30,940 nt of DNA from a virus. Positions within the stretch are counted from its first letter, which is position 1; each line of letters opens with the position of its first letter. Under the pieces are notes generated by a model, which saw only the letters and a program-made list of their open reading frames with translations, did no database searches and was not told the DNA's origin. Positions 1-7,857 of this stretch are shown here, one piece after another. The stretch spans positions 1 to 30,940 of the IMG/VR virus record IMGVR_UViG_3300031240_000034; one strand, 5' to 3'. The translations under genes were made by a program, and so were the position numbers.

Positions 1-2
1 CA

Positions 3-101
3 GATCCAGATAATTGGCCCGAAAGTTGGTGGGCTGATATCGACGATCAAGCGAGTGCTGGATTGATCGATATTTTGACTTATCTTTTGAGGACTTCGTG
101 A
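3..101 (+). CDS. C-terminal end of an unidentified protein (truncated by window start)
   Basis: An open frame enters from the left edge and stops with TGA at 99-101, giving about 32 residues ending LLRTS. It begins DPDNWPESWW and is acidic and tryptophan-rich. Its stop overlaps the GTG start of the next gene in a GTGA arrangement, which is the coupling style of the whole plus-strand arm and supports a real gene end. Too little is present to assign a function. Confidence 0.55.
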   Translation, partial: DPDNWPESWWADIDDQASAGLIDILTYLLRTS

Positions 102-313
102 GAGACAAGGTTTATTACGATCAGGTTGTGCAATTATATTCGGACCATTGCAAGGCGACGGGATGGCGTTCGGCATTGAGTTATCTGTCTGGTGACGTGA
201 CGGACGCCGAAGTTGTTTTGCGGTCAAAATACAATCGCGTGCTTGCTCGGTATGATCGTACAACGATGGAGTTCACGGAGTTGCACGATTTTGATTCACT
301 GGAGAAGGTATGA
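98..313 (+). CDS. Small hypothetical phage protein (71 aa)
   Basis: The start is GTG at 98, chosen because GAGG at 89-92 is well placed as a ribosome binding site and because the start overlaps the previous stop (GTGA). The stop overlaps the ATG of the next gene (ATGA at 310). The product is charged with no membrane segment and no recognised motif. By position it belongs to the virion gene operon and may be a tail-assembly accessory protein, but this is inferred from context only. Confidence 0.7.
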   Translation: MRDKVYYDQVVQLYSDHCKATGWRSALSYLSGDVTDAEVVLRSKYNRVLARYDRTTMEFTELHDFDSLEKV

Positions 314-744
314 GCGTAGCGGAAGCAAAATCAAGCACAAACGGCGTCATTCGTATTGCCCGCAAGGGAATTGTCAAGTTCGCTTTTGGTGAAGACGGCG
401 ATGAGTTCCCTGTTGATGTTCGTCTTGTCTATGACGCATGGCGTGAAGTCGATTGGCAGCTTCGCAACGAGAAGGGCGAGTTGCCGAGCGATAAATGGGT
501 TGAGCATGGGCAAAATCGTGTTGCGTTCGTCCAAAACGTTGTCAATAATGCGTATGCTTTGTTGACATCGAAGGATGGCGTTGATCGTGAGATTCCGCAA
601 GTGTCTGGAGCTGAGGCTATCGCGTTTATTGATTTTGTCTACGAGGAGGTGGAAAAGGTCCATAATTTTTTCTCACCAAAAAAAGACGAGCCTTCATCCT
701 CGCCCGCGAGTCAGCCGGAAGTGCGGATCAACTTTTCCCAGTGA
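310..744 (+). CDS. Putative tail assembly chaperone, short form (G-like)
   Basis: This 144-residue acidic protein has a compact N-terminal part and a low-complexity Ser/Pro tail (residues ~125-144). No sequence family is recognised. The G-like reading rests on the genetic arrangement: near the 3' end the zero frame reads CCA AAA AAA G, a perfectly phased -1 slippery heptamer at 678-684, and the -1 frame is then open without a stop through the next gene to 957. Lambda G/GT and many other tail chaperones are made this way and lie upstream of the tape-measure gene, as here (4277), though with other genes between. ATGA coupling links it to the gene before. The next GTG (741) has no visible ribosome binding site, which favours frameshifting over independent initiation. 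Confidence 0.6.
   Translation: MSVAEAKSSTNGVIRIARKGIVKFAFGEDGDEFPVDVRLVYDAWREVDWQLRNEKGELPSDKWVEHGQNRVAFVQNVVNNAYALLTSKDGVDREIPQVSGAEAIAFIDFVYEEVEKVHNFFSPKKDEPSSSPASQPEVRINFSQ
678..684 (+). other. Putative programmed -1 ribosomal frameshift site (A AAA AAA)
   Basis: The heptamer A AAA AAA is in the correct X XXY YYZ phase relative to the frame starting at 310 (codons CCA AAA AAA GAC). After a -1 slip the reading continues AGA CGA GCC and stays open from 684 through 741 to the stop at 957-959. A small GC-rich hairpin, CTCG-cccg-CGAG at 699-710, starts 14 nt downstream and could act as a stimulator. Confidence 0.55.
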
Positions 745-959
745 CGGAGTTTGGACGCGGTGCGTTTTGGGAGGAGTTGTTGTTTGCTGGACTGAGAATA
801 GCGAAAGCCTGGGAGATGCTGAACGGCGGCAAGATTGGGCATTTGAATGCCGAACAGTACATGCATCTTTGCCGAGATGCTGGATACGAAGAAGTGGCTG
901 TGCAGAAGGCGGGGACGGCTTGGGCTAACAAGATTTTGGATGCGAAGAGTACGCAATGA
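741..959 (+). CDS. Frameshift extension (T-like part) of the putative tail chaperone, or separate 72-aa protein
   Basis: Read alone, this frame starts with GTG at 741 overlapping the previous stop, but no Shine-Dalgarno sequence precedes it. The same frame is open back to 666, past the slippery heptamer at 678-684, and the intervening codons give a continuous extension through LFPVTEFGRGAFW. It probably forms the C-terminal part of a GT-like fusion protein. The sequence is helical and aromatic-rich (residues ~5-30 after GTG). Its stop overlaps the next ATG (956). A separate coupled gene remains possible. Confidence 0.55.
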   Translation: MTEFGRGAFWEELLFAGLRIAKAWEMLNGGKIGHLNAEQYMHLCRDAGYEEVAVQKAGTAWANKILDAKSTQ

Positions 960-1387
960 AAATAGTTGATGATTTCTTGGAGAGACTTCGCAAAGGCGAT
1001 AGCAATGACATTCAATTGTCGATTTCGCCGCGTCGATTAATAATGGTTGATCGTTTTGTGTCTGCATGTCTCGCGGTTGATTCCAGTGGCCATTCACATG
1101 ATGCGAGTGGAAAATTCGCTGCGGCTGAAAAGGCTTCGTCAGAAGCTTATGAAAGCGGTAGAAAGGCTGAAAGTAAATCTTCTCAATCTTACCGAAAGAA
1201 AACCAAGGCTTCTCATAAAGAAGCACAGACAGCCCATATGTACGCAGAGCGTCATCACATGAATGCTAGTCAAGCTCATAAAAAAGCTGGCAATCCGACA
1301 CGTCAGGAACTTCACGAATTAGCAGCGAACATGCATTCAAAGAAGGTTAGCCATCACGACGAAGAAGAAAAGAAAGCCGAAGAATGA
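956..1387 (+). CDS. Small basic His/Lys-rich protein with the shared N-terminal module
   Basis: The first ~40 residues (MKIVDDFLERL... then DRFVSACLA) match the N-terminal module also found in the proteins starting at 1740, 16556 and 18553. A linker with HSHDASGKFA follows, a form of the H-x-D-x-x-G-K-F linker seen in the 1740 protein. The rest (~60-143) is very rich in Lys, His, Ser, Ala and Glu and looks like an extended helical or disordered basic segment. ATGA overlaps at both ends couple it to its neighbours. The module plus a divergent tail suggests a virion-associated protein, possibly DNA-binding; this is inference. Confidence 0.65.
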   Translation: MKIVDDFLERLRKGDSNDIQLSISPRRLIMVDRFVSACLAVDSSGHSHDASGKFAAAEKASSEAYESGRKAESKSSQSYRKKTKASHKEAQTAHMYAERHHMNASQAHKKAGNPTRQELHELAANMHSKKVSHHDEEEKKAEE

Positions 1388-1743
1388 AACCAGGCCAAAC
1401 AAAACAGTTTGATACCTACGACAATCTCGCCGATCGCCGCGAACTCGTCATCTTGTTCCAACGCCTCGGCGAAGGCTTGCCCTCACCGATGGACCGAGAA
1501 GTACGCAAGAAATGGCTTGAGATGTTGATTTTGATGTCGATGAGCGGCATGGATAAATGCCCGGTTGAAATCGACGTTGAACAATGTACGCCAGTCGGAG
1601 CATATAATCTGTTTGTCCAGTTCGTCGGCGTGCTGGGCGTGCCGATAGACGATGCTGCGAAGTTGCTTGATGATTGTGTGCGGAAGAAAGGTTGGCTGAA
1701 GCCGTTTTGGGAAGATGGCGTTAGGGAAGCGGTAACCGCATGA
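1384..1743 (+). CDS. Hypothetical phage protein (119 aa)
   Basis: The product is a soluble, mostly helical protein with no recognised motif. A hydrophobic Met-rich segment (LEMLILMSMSGMD, residues ~38-50) is too short and too interrupted to be a clear membrane helix. It starts at ATG 1384 inside the previous stop (ATGA) and its own stop overlaps the next ATG (1740), so it is translated as part of the same chain of virion-region genes. No function is assigned. Confidence 0.65.
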   Translation: MKPGQTKQFDTYDNLADRRELVILFQRLGEGLPSPMDREVRKKWLEMLILMSMSGMDKCPVEIDVEQCTPVGAYNLFVQFVGVLGVPIDDAAKLLDDCVRKKGWLKPFWEDGVREAVTA

Positions 1744-2474
1744 AGATAGTTGACGAGTTTGTTTCTCGATTAGAATCGGAAGGCGTCAATTTGTCTATTG
1801 AAAATACGTCGATGGTTGACCGATTCGTGTCAGCGTGTTTATCGGAGTTCCACGAGAAGGATCATCCTCGCGATCATGGAAAGTTCGCTGAAAAAGAAGG
1901 CGGCAAGCAAACGGAAAAGGCAATATCTTTTACTGGAAAACAATGGAACAAAGCCATTGGTGCTAGCGACGATTCAGAAATAGAGGTCTACAAAAAAGGA
2001 GATAATTCCGCCGACGTACAGATAAATCATCCAGAATATGACGCTCAATATCTATTCCGTAATGATGAAGACGGTGGCGGCAAAAGAGTAAAGATAAAAT
2101 CGTTTTACGTCAAACCGGAAATGCAAGGAAAAGGCGTTGCGGCAAAGGTGTTGCTCGATCAAGCGAAGTTTCTTTCGGATAACGGTTTCAAGTTACTTAG
2201 GTTGGACGCTGGCAGGTCGAAAGATGATGGAGAAAACGGCTATTACAGTTGGCCGCGTTTGGGGTTTGACAAGAAACTTACTGCATCTGACAAGATGGAT
2301 TTGCCAGAGGAATTTCAAGACGTAACAACGCTCTCTGACTTGATGAGTACCGATGCTGGCAGAAAGGCATGGAAGGAATACGGATCAACGGTCAAGGATT
2401 TGGAGTTCGATCTTTCCGAGAATTCAAGGTCGATGAAAGTTCTTTCGGATTATGTAGCGTCAAGAAAAAAGTGA
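1740..2474 (+). CDS. Shared N-terminal module fused to a GNAT-type acetyltransferase
   Basis: Residues 1-40 carry the shared module (MKIVDEFVSRLE... then VDRFVSACLS), followed by the linker FHEKDHPRDHGKFAEK, a form common between domains of phage polyvalent proteins. The C-terminal region (~75-190) has a GNAT fold signature: a beta strand ending in FYVKPEMQGKGVAAKVL (R/Q-x-x-G-x-G/A type acetyl-CoA loop, near residue 125), then an alpha helix and YYSWPRLGFD, like the usual Y-x-x-x-G-F end of GNAT domains. Acetylation of a host or phage protein after delivery is the likely role; the substrate is unknown. It is coupled to the gene before by ATGA. The cargo half is more AT-rich than the flanking genes, suggesting separate acquisition. 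Confidence 0.7.
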   Translation: MKIVDEFVSRLESEGVNLSIENTSMVDRFVSACLSEFHEKDHPRDHGKFAEKEGGKQTEKAISFTGKQWNKAIGASDDSEIEVYKKGDNSADVQINHPEYDAQYLFRNDEDGGGKRVKIKSFYVKPEMQGKGVAAKVLLDQAKFLSDNGFKLLRLDAGRSKDDGENGYYSWPRLGFDKKLTASDKMDLPEEFQDVTTLSDLMSTDAGRKAWKEYGSTVKDLEFDLSENSRSMKVLSDYVASRKK

Positions 2475-2529
2475 TGGTGCTTTCATGAATGCTGTTTATG
2501 AAGACGTAGTATCATCTTGAGCGAGGTGA

Positions 2530-3129
2530 ATGCACTTGACAGACGCTTTGCTATTTGCTGTGCGAGATGCCATCCGTGCTCAACCATTCGGCTACGGCAG
2601 TGAGTCATTGTGCGATATCCAAGACGACGGTCATCCGCCAGCACAATGCGGCAATATTTATGTGGCGATCCATGAGGGGACGAGCCAATCGAAAGCCCGG
2701 CGGAACCTTGATGAGTATTTCGCGTTCAGCGTGACATTGACGATGCGAGTGAGTGTGCCGTTGGATCGAATCGGCAATACGCTCCTTGCGTCCAAGTTGG
2801 CCCGTACACCGACGAAGGGACAGCCTAGCTTCAATGCTCGCATGGAGCAATTGCGAGCGTTCCTGCACATGAATTGGCCGATTACGGTGATGATGACGCA
2901 GACGCCGAACTCGGCAAATGATAATATTGCGGAGTGGACGCCAAGCGGACAAGTTTATGGGTTCATCGAGCCGGCCGGTTATACAGGACGCGGGGTGCCA
3001 GAATTGGTAGGCGGCGAATGGTTTGGTGCCGCTCCTGATGCTCAGGATGTAGGACTGAAATGCGAGATGAAGTTTGATAACGCTCGCCGATTTCAACCGC
3101 AAACGCAACCAGTTGGGCCATACGGATGA
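2530..3129 (+). CDS. Putative tail terminator / tail completion protein
   Basis: A 199-residue protein, with helix at the N-terminus (ALLFAVRDAIRAQ), then a strand-rich section including YFAFSVTLTMRVSVPLDRIGN. Length, gene position just upstream of the tail-tube candidate, and the pattern of an N-terminal helix followed by beta strands recall gpU-like tail terminators. No diagnostic motif is present, so this is an inference. The ribosome binding site AGGTGA ends at 2529, right against the ATG at 2530; TTG at 2536 has better spacing and may be the true start. A 55-nt gap separates it from the previous gene. The stop overlaps the next ATG (3126). Confidence 0.5.
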   Translation: MHLTDALLFAVRDAIRAQPFGYGSESLCDIQDDGHPPAQCGNIYVAIHEGTSQSKARRNLDEYFAFSVTLTMRVSVPLDRIGNTLLASKLARTPTKGQPSFNARMEQLRAFLHMNWPITVMMTQTPNSANDNIAEWTPSGQVYGFIEPAGYTGRGVPELVGGEWFGAAPDAQDVGLKCEMKFDNARRFQPQTQPVGPYG

Positions 3130-3380
3130 CGCCAGAAACCATGATCCTTGCCGATGGCAGCGAAGTGACAGTAATCCACTTTCTGTTCCATCCTGAATTC
3201 GGTCAGTCTCGCATCGCTTGCATGCCTAACTTGCGTGTTTTCTCAGCTAGTAAGTTCCGTCAATTGCCGCACATTAGGACGGACGATGTTAGGGCCGTAA
3301 ATTGTCCTCTTTGCGAGAAGACAGCGGACTACTCGGAAGGAATCAGGAAGATTCGTGGCAAGGTTGGAGTAATGAAGTGA
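3126..3380 (+). CDS. Small hypothetical protein with one CPLC knuckle (84 aa)
   Basis: ATGA coupling at both ends makes this a convincing gene. It contains a single NCPLCEKT motif near residues 60-67 and one more Cys near residue 32, so it may bind one metal alone or as a dimer. The rest has no recognised fold. It sits between the putative tail terminator and the tail-tube candidate, but no role can be assigned. Confidence 0.65.
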   Translation: MTPETMILADGSEVTVIHFLFHPEFGQSRIACMPNLRVFSASKFRQLPHIRTDDVRAVNCPLCEKTADYSEGIRKIRGKVGVMK

Positions 3381-3700
3381 TTCTTAATGTCAAACTGTTG
3401 AACGACGGATCGAGGAAACTCTTGATTCATTGGTTAATTCAAGACGCTAATGGTCCAATTACAACGATTGGTAAAAGCGTTGTGACGCCGCGAGGACCAT
3501 TTAAGTTGGGCGGCGTTCGCGGTCGTGTTGCGTGCAATCCAGAACAGAACAGCGTGAATCCGCAGCATCGCGGTCAAGAAGTTTTAATGTGCTTGCATTC
3601 CGGCGAAGTGAGAGCAGCGACGTGCAAGAAATGCTTGGCGACGGACGAAGCGCAAGCGTTGCTTGCGAAGTATGCTGAAGGCGTTGATTTGGCAGCTTGA
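3377..3700 (+). CDS. Small Cys-containing hypothetical protein (107 aa)
   Basis: The start is GTG at 3377, which overlaps the previous stop (GTGA) and has TTGGAG at about 3364-3369 as ribosome binding site. An earlier in-frame TTG at 3302 would overlap the previous gene by 79 nt and lacks a binding site. Strand-rich first half, then Cys residues in VACNPEQ, MCLHSGEV and TCKKC that could make a small zinc site. Function is unknown; context is tail morphogenesis. Confidence 0.65.
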   Translation: MILNVKLLNDGSRKLLIHWLIQDANGPITTIGKSVVTPRGPFKLGGVRGRVACNPEQNSVNPQHRGQEVLMCLHSGEVRAATCKKCLATDEAQALLAKYAEGVDLAA

Positions 3701-3738
3701 GTCTGTAAAATAACGAACGAATTCCATAGGAGTAAGTT

Positions 3739-4263
3739 ATGGCCGCTGCTGTTGTTCTGCCTATCGCCGGACCTTATCTGGGGGTATGGGATAGCATGCC
3801 TCTCGGAGTGCAAAACGATGATGGCTTCGTTTTGTCCGCCAACTTCCAGGGCCAAGAAATCAACGCTACGGATCAATATGGTCTTACGCTCGTCGAAGCA
3901 ATCTGGCGAGGGATGAATTGGCGAATTCGTTTGCGGGGACTGGAGGCGGACGCGGACGGTTTGAATGCGTTGCTGCAAATGTTCGGTCAAACGAATTCTC
4001 CCGGTATTCTTGGACCAAACTTGACGAATATCGGAGACCGCTGGAGTAATTATTGCCGCACGCTTTTGCTGGTAGCGATTCTTGGCAATCCGCCAACGTC
4101 GCCAGCGACTTTGACCGCGATGACGGCTGGGCTTGCTCCTGGTCAGACGACGGAAATGATGATGACTTCCAAAATGAAAGAGATGCCAATCGAGATGGTG
4201 TTGCTGCCATATTCGGCGGTTGATGGGTCAGAGTCAGTAGTTATTCCGTTTTCGACGACATGA
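3739..4263 (+). CDS. Putative major tail (tube) protein
   Basis: A 174-residue protein preceded by a strong ribosome binding site (ATAGGAG, about 3726-3732) and a 38-nt gap, as expected for a highly made structural protein. It lies directly upstream of the tape-measure-like gene, the usual place for a tail-tube gene. The sequence is beta-rich at first (GFVLSANFQGQEIN, then WRGMNWRIRLRGLE), has a central helix (LNALLQMFG), and ends in a strand-rich section (IEMVLLPYSAVDG...VVIPFST), consistent with a tube-protein beta-sandwich. The assignment rests on order, size and predicted composition. Confidence 0.5.
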   Translation: MAAAVVLPIAGPYLGVWDSMPLGVQNDDGFVLSANFQGQEINATDQYGLTLVEAIWRGMNWRIRLRGLEADADGLNALLQMFGQTNSPGILGPNLTNIGDRWSNYCRTLLLVAILGNPPTSPATLTAMTAGLAPGQTTEMMMTSKMKEMPIEMVLLPYSAVDGSESVVIPFSTT

Positions 4264-4276
4264 CAAGGCGTAGAAT

Positions 4277-6514
4277 GTGTCCGATCAAGCGTCAATCAGA
4301 ATTATTGTACAGGACGAAGGAGCGATAGCTCCGTCCAACGCTCAGAGTCCGTCCCGATCCGCTCCGAATCCAAATCCATACGCACCTCAATATTCAGGTC
4401 AATCTGTTGCGGCGACACCTCATTCGTCGCCGCAATCTGTCCGTTCTCAATTTGATGCTGTTGAAGAGGCAAAAAAGCGATTAGAGGCAGATCGGCGGCG
4501 AGCATTAGTTGATGCGGAATACGCTAAATTAAATCCTCCTCCAGCTTCGCCAACGTTTAATCCAGTTGAAGAAGCAAAGAAACGCCTTGATGCTGATAAG
4601 AAACGAGCAGCGATTGACGCTGAGTATGAAAAATTAAATCCTACTCCGCCTACTCCGTCATTCGATCCAGTTGAAGAAGCAAAGAAACGCCTTGATGCTG
4701 ATAAGAAACGAGCAGCGATTGACGCTGAGTACGAAAAATTAAATCCAACAGCAAAGGAAGTGTTTGATCCAGCACTAGAAGCAAGAAAGAGAATTGAGGC
4801 GGAAGATAGAAAAAAAGAAATTGAATCTGAATACGAAAAACTTCGTCCTTCTGCTCCAGAAAAAAAATTCGATCCGGTTGAAGAAGCAAAAAAGCAGCGA
4901 GAAGCCGAAATTAATCGTGAGATGGTCAAGGCGACGTATGACCGTCTGTATGATACTGCACACAAAACCGAATCAGCACTTGACGCGATGCTAGATGTTT
5001 CTCTCAAGTTGCGTGGGACATTGGGCGGGGCGTTTGGCGGATTGATTGGGACTGCCCTTGATGCTTATGCGATGTACAAGGATAAGCAAAAGAGCAGCGT
5101 TCGCATCGAAGCGGAACGCCGTCTTGGCTTCGCGAGCGGCGGCGAGATTCCGCCCGCTCCAGGCGTGCCGCTAGGTGCAGACGAAGTGCCGATCAAGGCG
5201 ACGGCAGGCGAGTTCATCGTCAATCGGGCAGCGGCACAGGTTCCGGAGAACAGGGCAATATTGGAGGATATGAATGCTAGAACCGTTAGCGTCCCTGAAA
5301 ATGTTTCTGGTTTACCGATGGATTTGACGGTAAAAACTAATCCATCGCTAGATGAACATGCTAGGGATATAAAAAACAGCAGTTCTTTTTCAAAATACGA
5401 ACATGGTAAAGGTATTATCGATCTTCGAGGAAATGTTTATACTTGGCAGAATCATGAGAAGGCAAACAGAGAAACAACGGGATTGATCCATCATGAAGAG
5501 GTTGCTGAAAAGCTTGGCCTAGAATATGGGACATGGGCACCATTGATTTACGAACACGATCCTGAATCAGATGTTGGAGTGAAAGCTACTACAGATGTGA
5601 AAGGATACGCTAAACAAGAAAACAGAAAGAGACTAGAAAGTCATCTCAATAAACTTCCTTATTATGTTGGAGGTATGGAGCATTGCGCATCTGGAGGAAT
5701 GGTAGGCCATTACGCCACTGGAGGTAGCGTTGCAAGCGGTCCACCTCCAGCAACCCCATACAGAGGAAGGACTCCGCCAGATGTATCGGAGAAAGAATAT
5801 CCATCAATTAAGAAAGAGCCGGCCGCTAAGTCTGATAGCGGAGCGGCTGACGCATTGATGGCTGTCGCTCCAGAAATCAGAATCGCTCTGAAAATTGGTC
5901 AAGCGGTGCAAGATGCTATTGTTGGTGGGATTCGTGGCGTTGGCAACACGATAAACGCTGCGATCAATCCTGATCCGAATGCGGCAAAATCAGTTGAGGC
6001 GATGGGCGACGCGTTAGGTGTCCTCAATCCGATCCTCGGCGAAACCGTCTCGGCATTTGGCCGCTTAATGGGTACAATTGACGGCATGGCCAGTCGCTAC
6101 GGCGAGTTCAGCCCAGAGATAGCACAAGCGCAAGGGATGGCCGAAGTACGCCAAACGATGGGCGATTTGCGGCGTGCTCAGGAAGCAGGCCCGGAACTTG
6201 CTCGGTACATCCAAATGCAAACGGAGTTGCAGCAGAAATTTGAAGACATTAAAATAAAGGTGTTGCTCAAGATTTTGCCGATCGTCGAGCTTGTCGGCAC
6301 ATTGCTAGGAGAAGCCGTGAGTGCAGGAGCGGACGTTACTTCGGCGATTGTGGCGATTGCGACGCCGTTGAATCAGTTGGTTGCAGTTGCGAGGTTTATT
6401 TCCGGCACGATGGAAGACGCGAATCGCGAAGAACCGCAAGACCCAACGAATTTAATTATCAATTTGCAGACTGGTGTAAATGGTCCTGGTCTGAATTTGC
6501 CGCCGCCAACGTAA
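4277..6514 (+). CDS. Tape-measure-like tail protein with coiled-coil repeats and an inserted domain
   Basis: A 745-residue protein starting at GTG 4277 (AAGGCG upstream). Residues ~1-55 are Pro/Ser/Asn-rich. Residues ~57-225 are five charged helical repeats of about 35 residues (core FDPVEEAKKRLDADKK). A tape-measure signature follows at ~285-320: FASGGEIPPAPGVPLGADEV then ATAGEFIVNRAAA, like the GG-x(n)-D-x-VP-x-x-LTPGEFV motif of phage tail tape measures. Residues ~350-470 are AT-rich in DNA and hold a compact inserted domain (IIDLRGNVYTW, LIHHEEVAEKLGLEYG) of unknown function. A second Gly-rich joint (HCASGGMVGHYATGG) leads to a long helical, partly hydrophobic C-terminus with Ala/Gly/Ile/Val stretches. 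It is short for a tape measure of a long tail. Confidence 0.6.
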   Translation: MSDQASIRIIVQDEGAIAPSNAQSPSRSAPNPNPYAPQYSGQSVAATPHSSPQSVRSQFDAVEEAKKRLEADRRRALVDAEYAKLNPPPASPTFNPVEEAKKRLDADKKRAAIDAEYEKLNPTPPTPSFDPVEEAKKRLDADKKRAAIDAEYEKLNPTAKEVFDPALEARKRIEAEDRKKEIESEYEKLRPSAPEKKFDPVEEAKKQREAEINREMVKATYDRLYDTAHKTESALDAMLDVSLKLRGTLGGAFGGLIGTALDAYAMYKDKQKSSVRIEAERRLGFASGGEIPPAPGVPLGADEVPIKATAGEFIVNRAAAQVPENRAILEDMNARTVSVPENVSGLPMDLTVKTNPSLDEHARDIKNSSSFSKYEHGKGIIDLRGNVYTWQNHEKANRETTGLIHHEEVAEKLGLEYGTWAPLIYEHDPESDVGVKATTDVKGYAKQENRKRLESHLNKLPYYVGGMEHCASGGMVGHYATGGSVASGPPPATPYRGRTPPDVSEKEYPSIKKEPAAKSDSGAADALMAVAPEIRIALKIGQAVQDAIVGGIRGVGNTINAAINPDPNAAKSVEAMGDALGVLNPILGETVSAFGRLMGTIDGMASRYGEFSPEIAQAQGMAEVRQTMGDLRRAQEAGPELARYIQMQTELQQKFEDIKIKVLLKILPIVELVGTLLGEAVSAGADVTSAIVAIATPLNQLVAVARFISGTMEDANREEPQDPTNLIINLQTGVNGPGLNLPPPT
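4562..4746 (+). repeat. Two near-identical 80-bp direct repeats inside the tape-measure-like gene
   Basis: Bases 4562-4641 and 4667-4746 are almost identical (a single T/C change in a Tyr codon is seen) and are spaced 105 bp apart, exactly 35 codons. They encode two of the five helical repeats. The other three copies are diverged, so this pair is a recent duplication that could change protein length in steps of 35 residues. Confidence 0.85.
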
Positions 6515-6522
6515 GGAACGAT

Positions 6523-7857
6523 ATGCCGTCTACTTACAACTTCACGACAGGACCATCGACTCTACCTGCTGTTGGCATCTTGAGTTATAACGGTTGCGTT
6601 TTCAGTCCGTTATTCGAGACGTCGATTAATGGCAAAGTCATACAGGACGATGCGAAGCGGACGACCAAATACATGGAGTACGATTTGGTTGTTGATGGGT
6701 TCGTTACGCTTCCAGATAATGCAACGTCAACGCAGAACACTACGAAGCAGTTGCGACAGCTCCTTACTGCTCAAGCTGGCATATTGATCTATAGTGGTCG
6801 CGGCATCGATTTGAAAATAAATGTCCCTGGCACATTGGTTAAGGACGCGGCATGGGGGCCGATGCCTGAAGTTCTCGATTTGCAAACATTGGGGGCAGGG
6901 CGTTCAGCGAAAATCAAATGGCGCGTAAAAGTGTGCGTACCTGAAATAGCTTCCACCGGAATTTTTAGTCCGGTTTTGCAATTTTGCGAAGAGGTCAGTG
7001 TTGGATACGGAGAGGATGGGTATAGTTCCTTGAATATTCAGGGGATTTTGGAGATCCCACTAACACGTCCACTTCAGCCGAATCGTTTTTTCGATACGAC
7101 CGTTGATAATTTTCGCACTCAATATCTCAACATTATTGCTGCCGGAATCGACTTGACGCGTTTTCGCGTTACGCGAAGAGAATTTACCGTCTCGAAAGAT
7201 CGAAGAACGATGAATTGGAGCTTCGCGGCAGAAGAATTGCCGCCGCAAGGATTGCCGGCTGATATGACGATGGCTCGCGGCAGCTTCAATTTTCGGCCAT
7301 CGAAGGCCGGAGTCGGTCTGTGTAATTGGCTTTGCACGTTACGAGTTACATATACAGTAAAAAAGACGGCAGCGAGACGTGAAGCCTGGTTGGCTTTTCT
7401 AATATTATTGCGATTACGGATGGACGCTTCGCGATTAGGGTTGATTCCTACTCCTGACGGGCCGCAAAATCCAGGGTTACAAGCATTAAACACTCTTGGA
7501 AATGTTGCCGGGTCCGGACTTATTCAAAGTACAATTTCGATGTTTCAAGGCGTCGCGTTGTGGCGTCGTCTTGTTGAGAGGCAAAATCAAAACGCACTAG
7601 CATTGCGTCGAGCGTGGCTTATTGAGTTTTCTGGCGACGAAGGATTATACCTTGACTCGAAAACAATGACGTTTTCGGCTACGTGGAAACTCGTAACAAC
7701 CTTTGATCGCATCCTCGTGGCTTCTGGTTTATGGCGGTATGTTCCTTCGGATGGAGGTAATACATGGGCGACTAACATTCGTGGCATTTCCGGAGCGCAA
7801 TCTTGGTTGAGGAATCCAGTTAATCCGGATGTTATTGTCGATTTTGGAGGTGGATAA
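6523..7857 (+). CDS. Uncharacterised virion protein, probably tail (444 aa)
   Basis: The gene follows the tape-measure-like gene after 8 nt, with AAGGAA at about 6514-6519 as ribosome binding site. The protein is beta-rich in its first 240 residues (VEYDL-type strands, KIKWRVKVCVPEI), then has a more helical C-terminal half with ending GAQSWLRNPVNPDVIVDFGGG. In many phages this place holds distal-tail or baseplate proteins. I do not recognise a family. The stop shares one base with the next ATG (TAATG). Confidence 0.55.
   Translation: MPSTYNFTTGPSTLPAVGILSYNGCVFSPLFETSINGKVIQDDAKRTTKYMEYDLVVDGFVTLPDNATSTQNTTKQLRQLLTAQAGILIYSGRGIDLKINVPGTLVKDAAWGPMPEVLDLQTLGAGRSAKIKWRVKVCVPEIASTGIFSPVLQFCEEVSVGYGEDGYSSLNIQGILEIPLTRPLQPNRFFDTTVDNFRTQYLNIIAAGIDLTRFRVTRREFTVSKDRRTMNWSFAAEELPPQGLPADMTMARGSFNFRPSKAGVGLCNWLCTLRVTYTVKKTAARREAWLAFLILLRLRMDASRLGLIPTPDGPQNPGLQALNTLGNVAGSGLIQSTISMFQGVALWRRLVERQNQNALALRRAWLIEFSGDEGLYLDSKTMTFSATWKLVTTFDRILVASGLWRYVPSDGGNTWATNIRGISGAQSWLRNPVNPDVIVDFGGG

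Noticed and set aside
3302-3376. Longer start for the 3377 gene
   Set aside because: TTG 3302 would overlap the upstream coupled gene by 79 nt; GTG 3377 has a ribosome binding site and the usual 4-nt overlap.
4447-5007. Antisense Ser/Phe-rich frame opposite the tape-measure repeats
   Set aside because: It mirrors the codon repeats of the plus-strand coiled coil and has no ribosome binding site or recognisable product.
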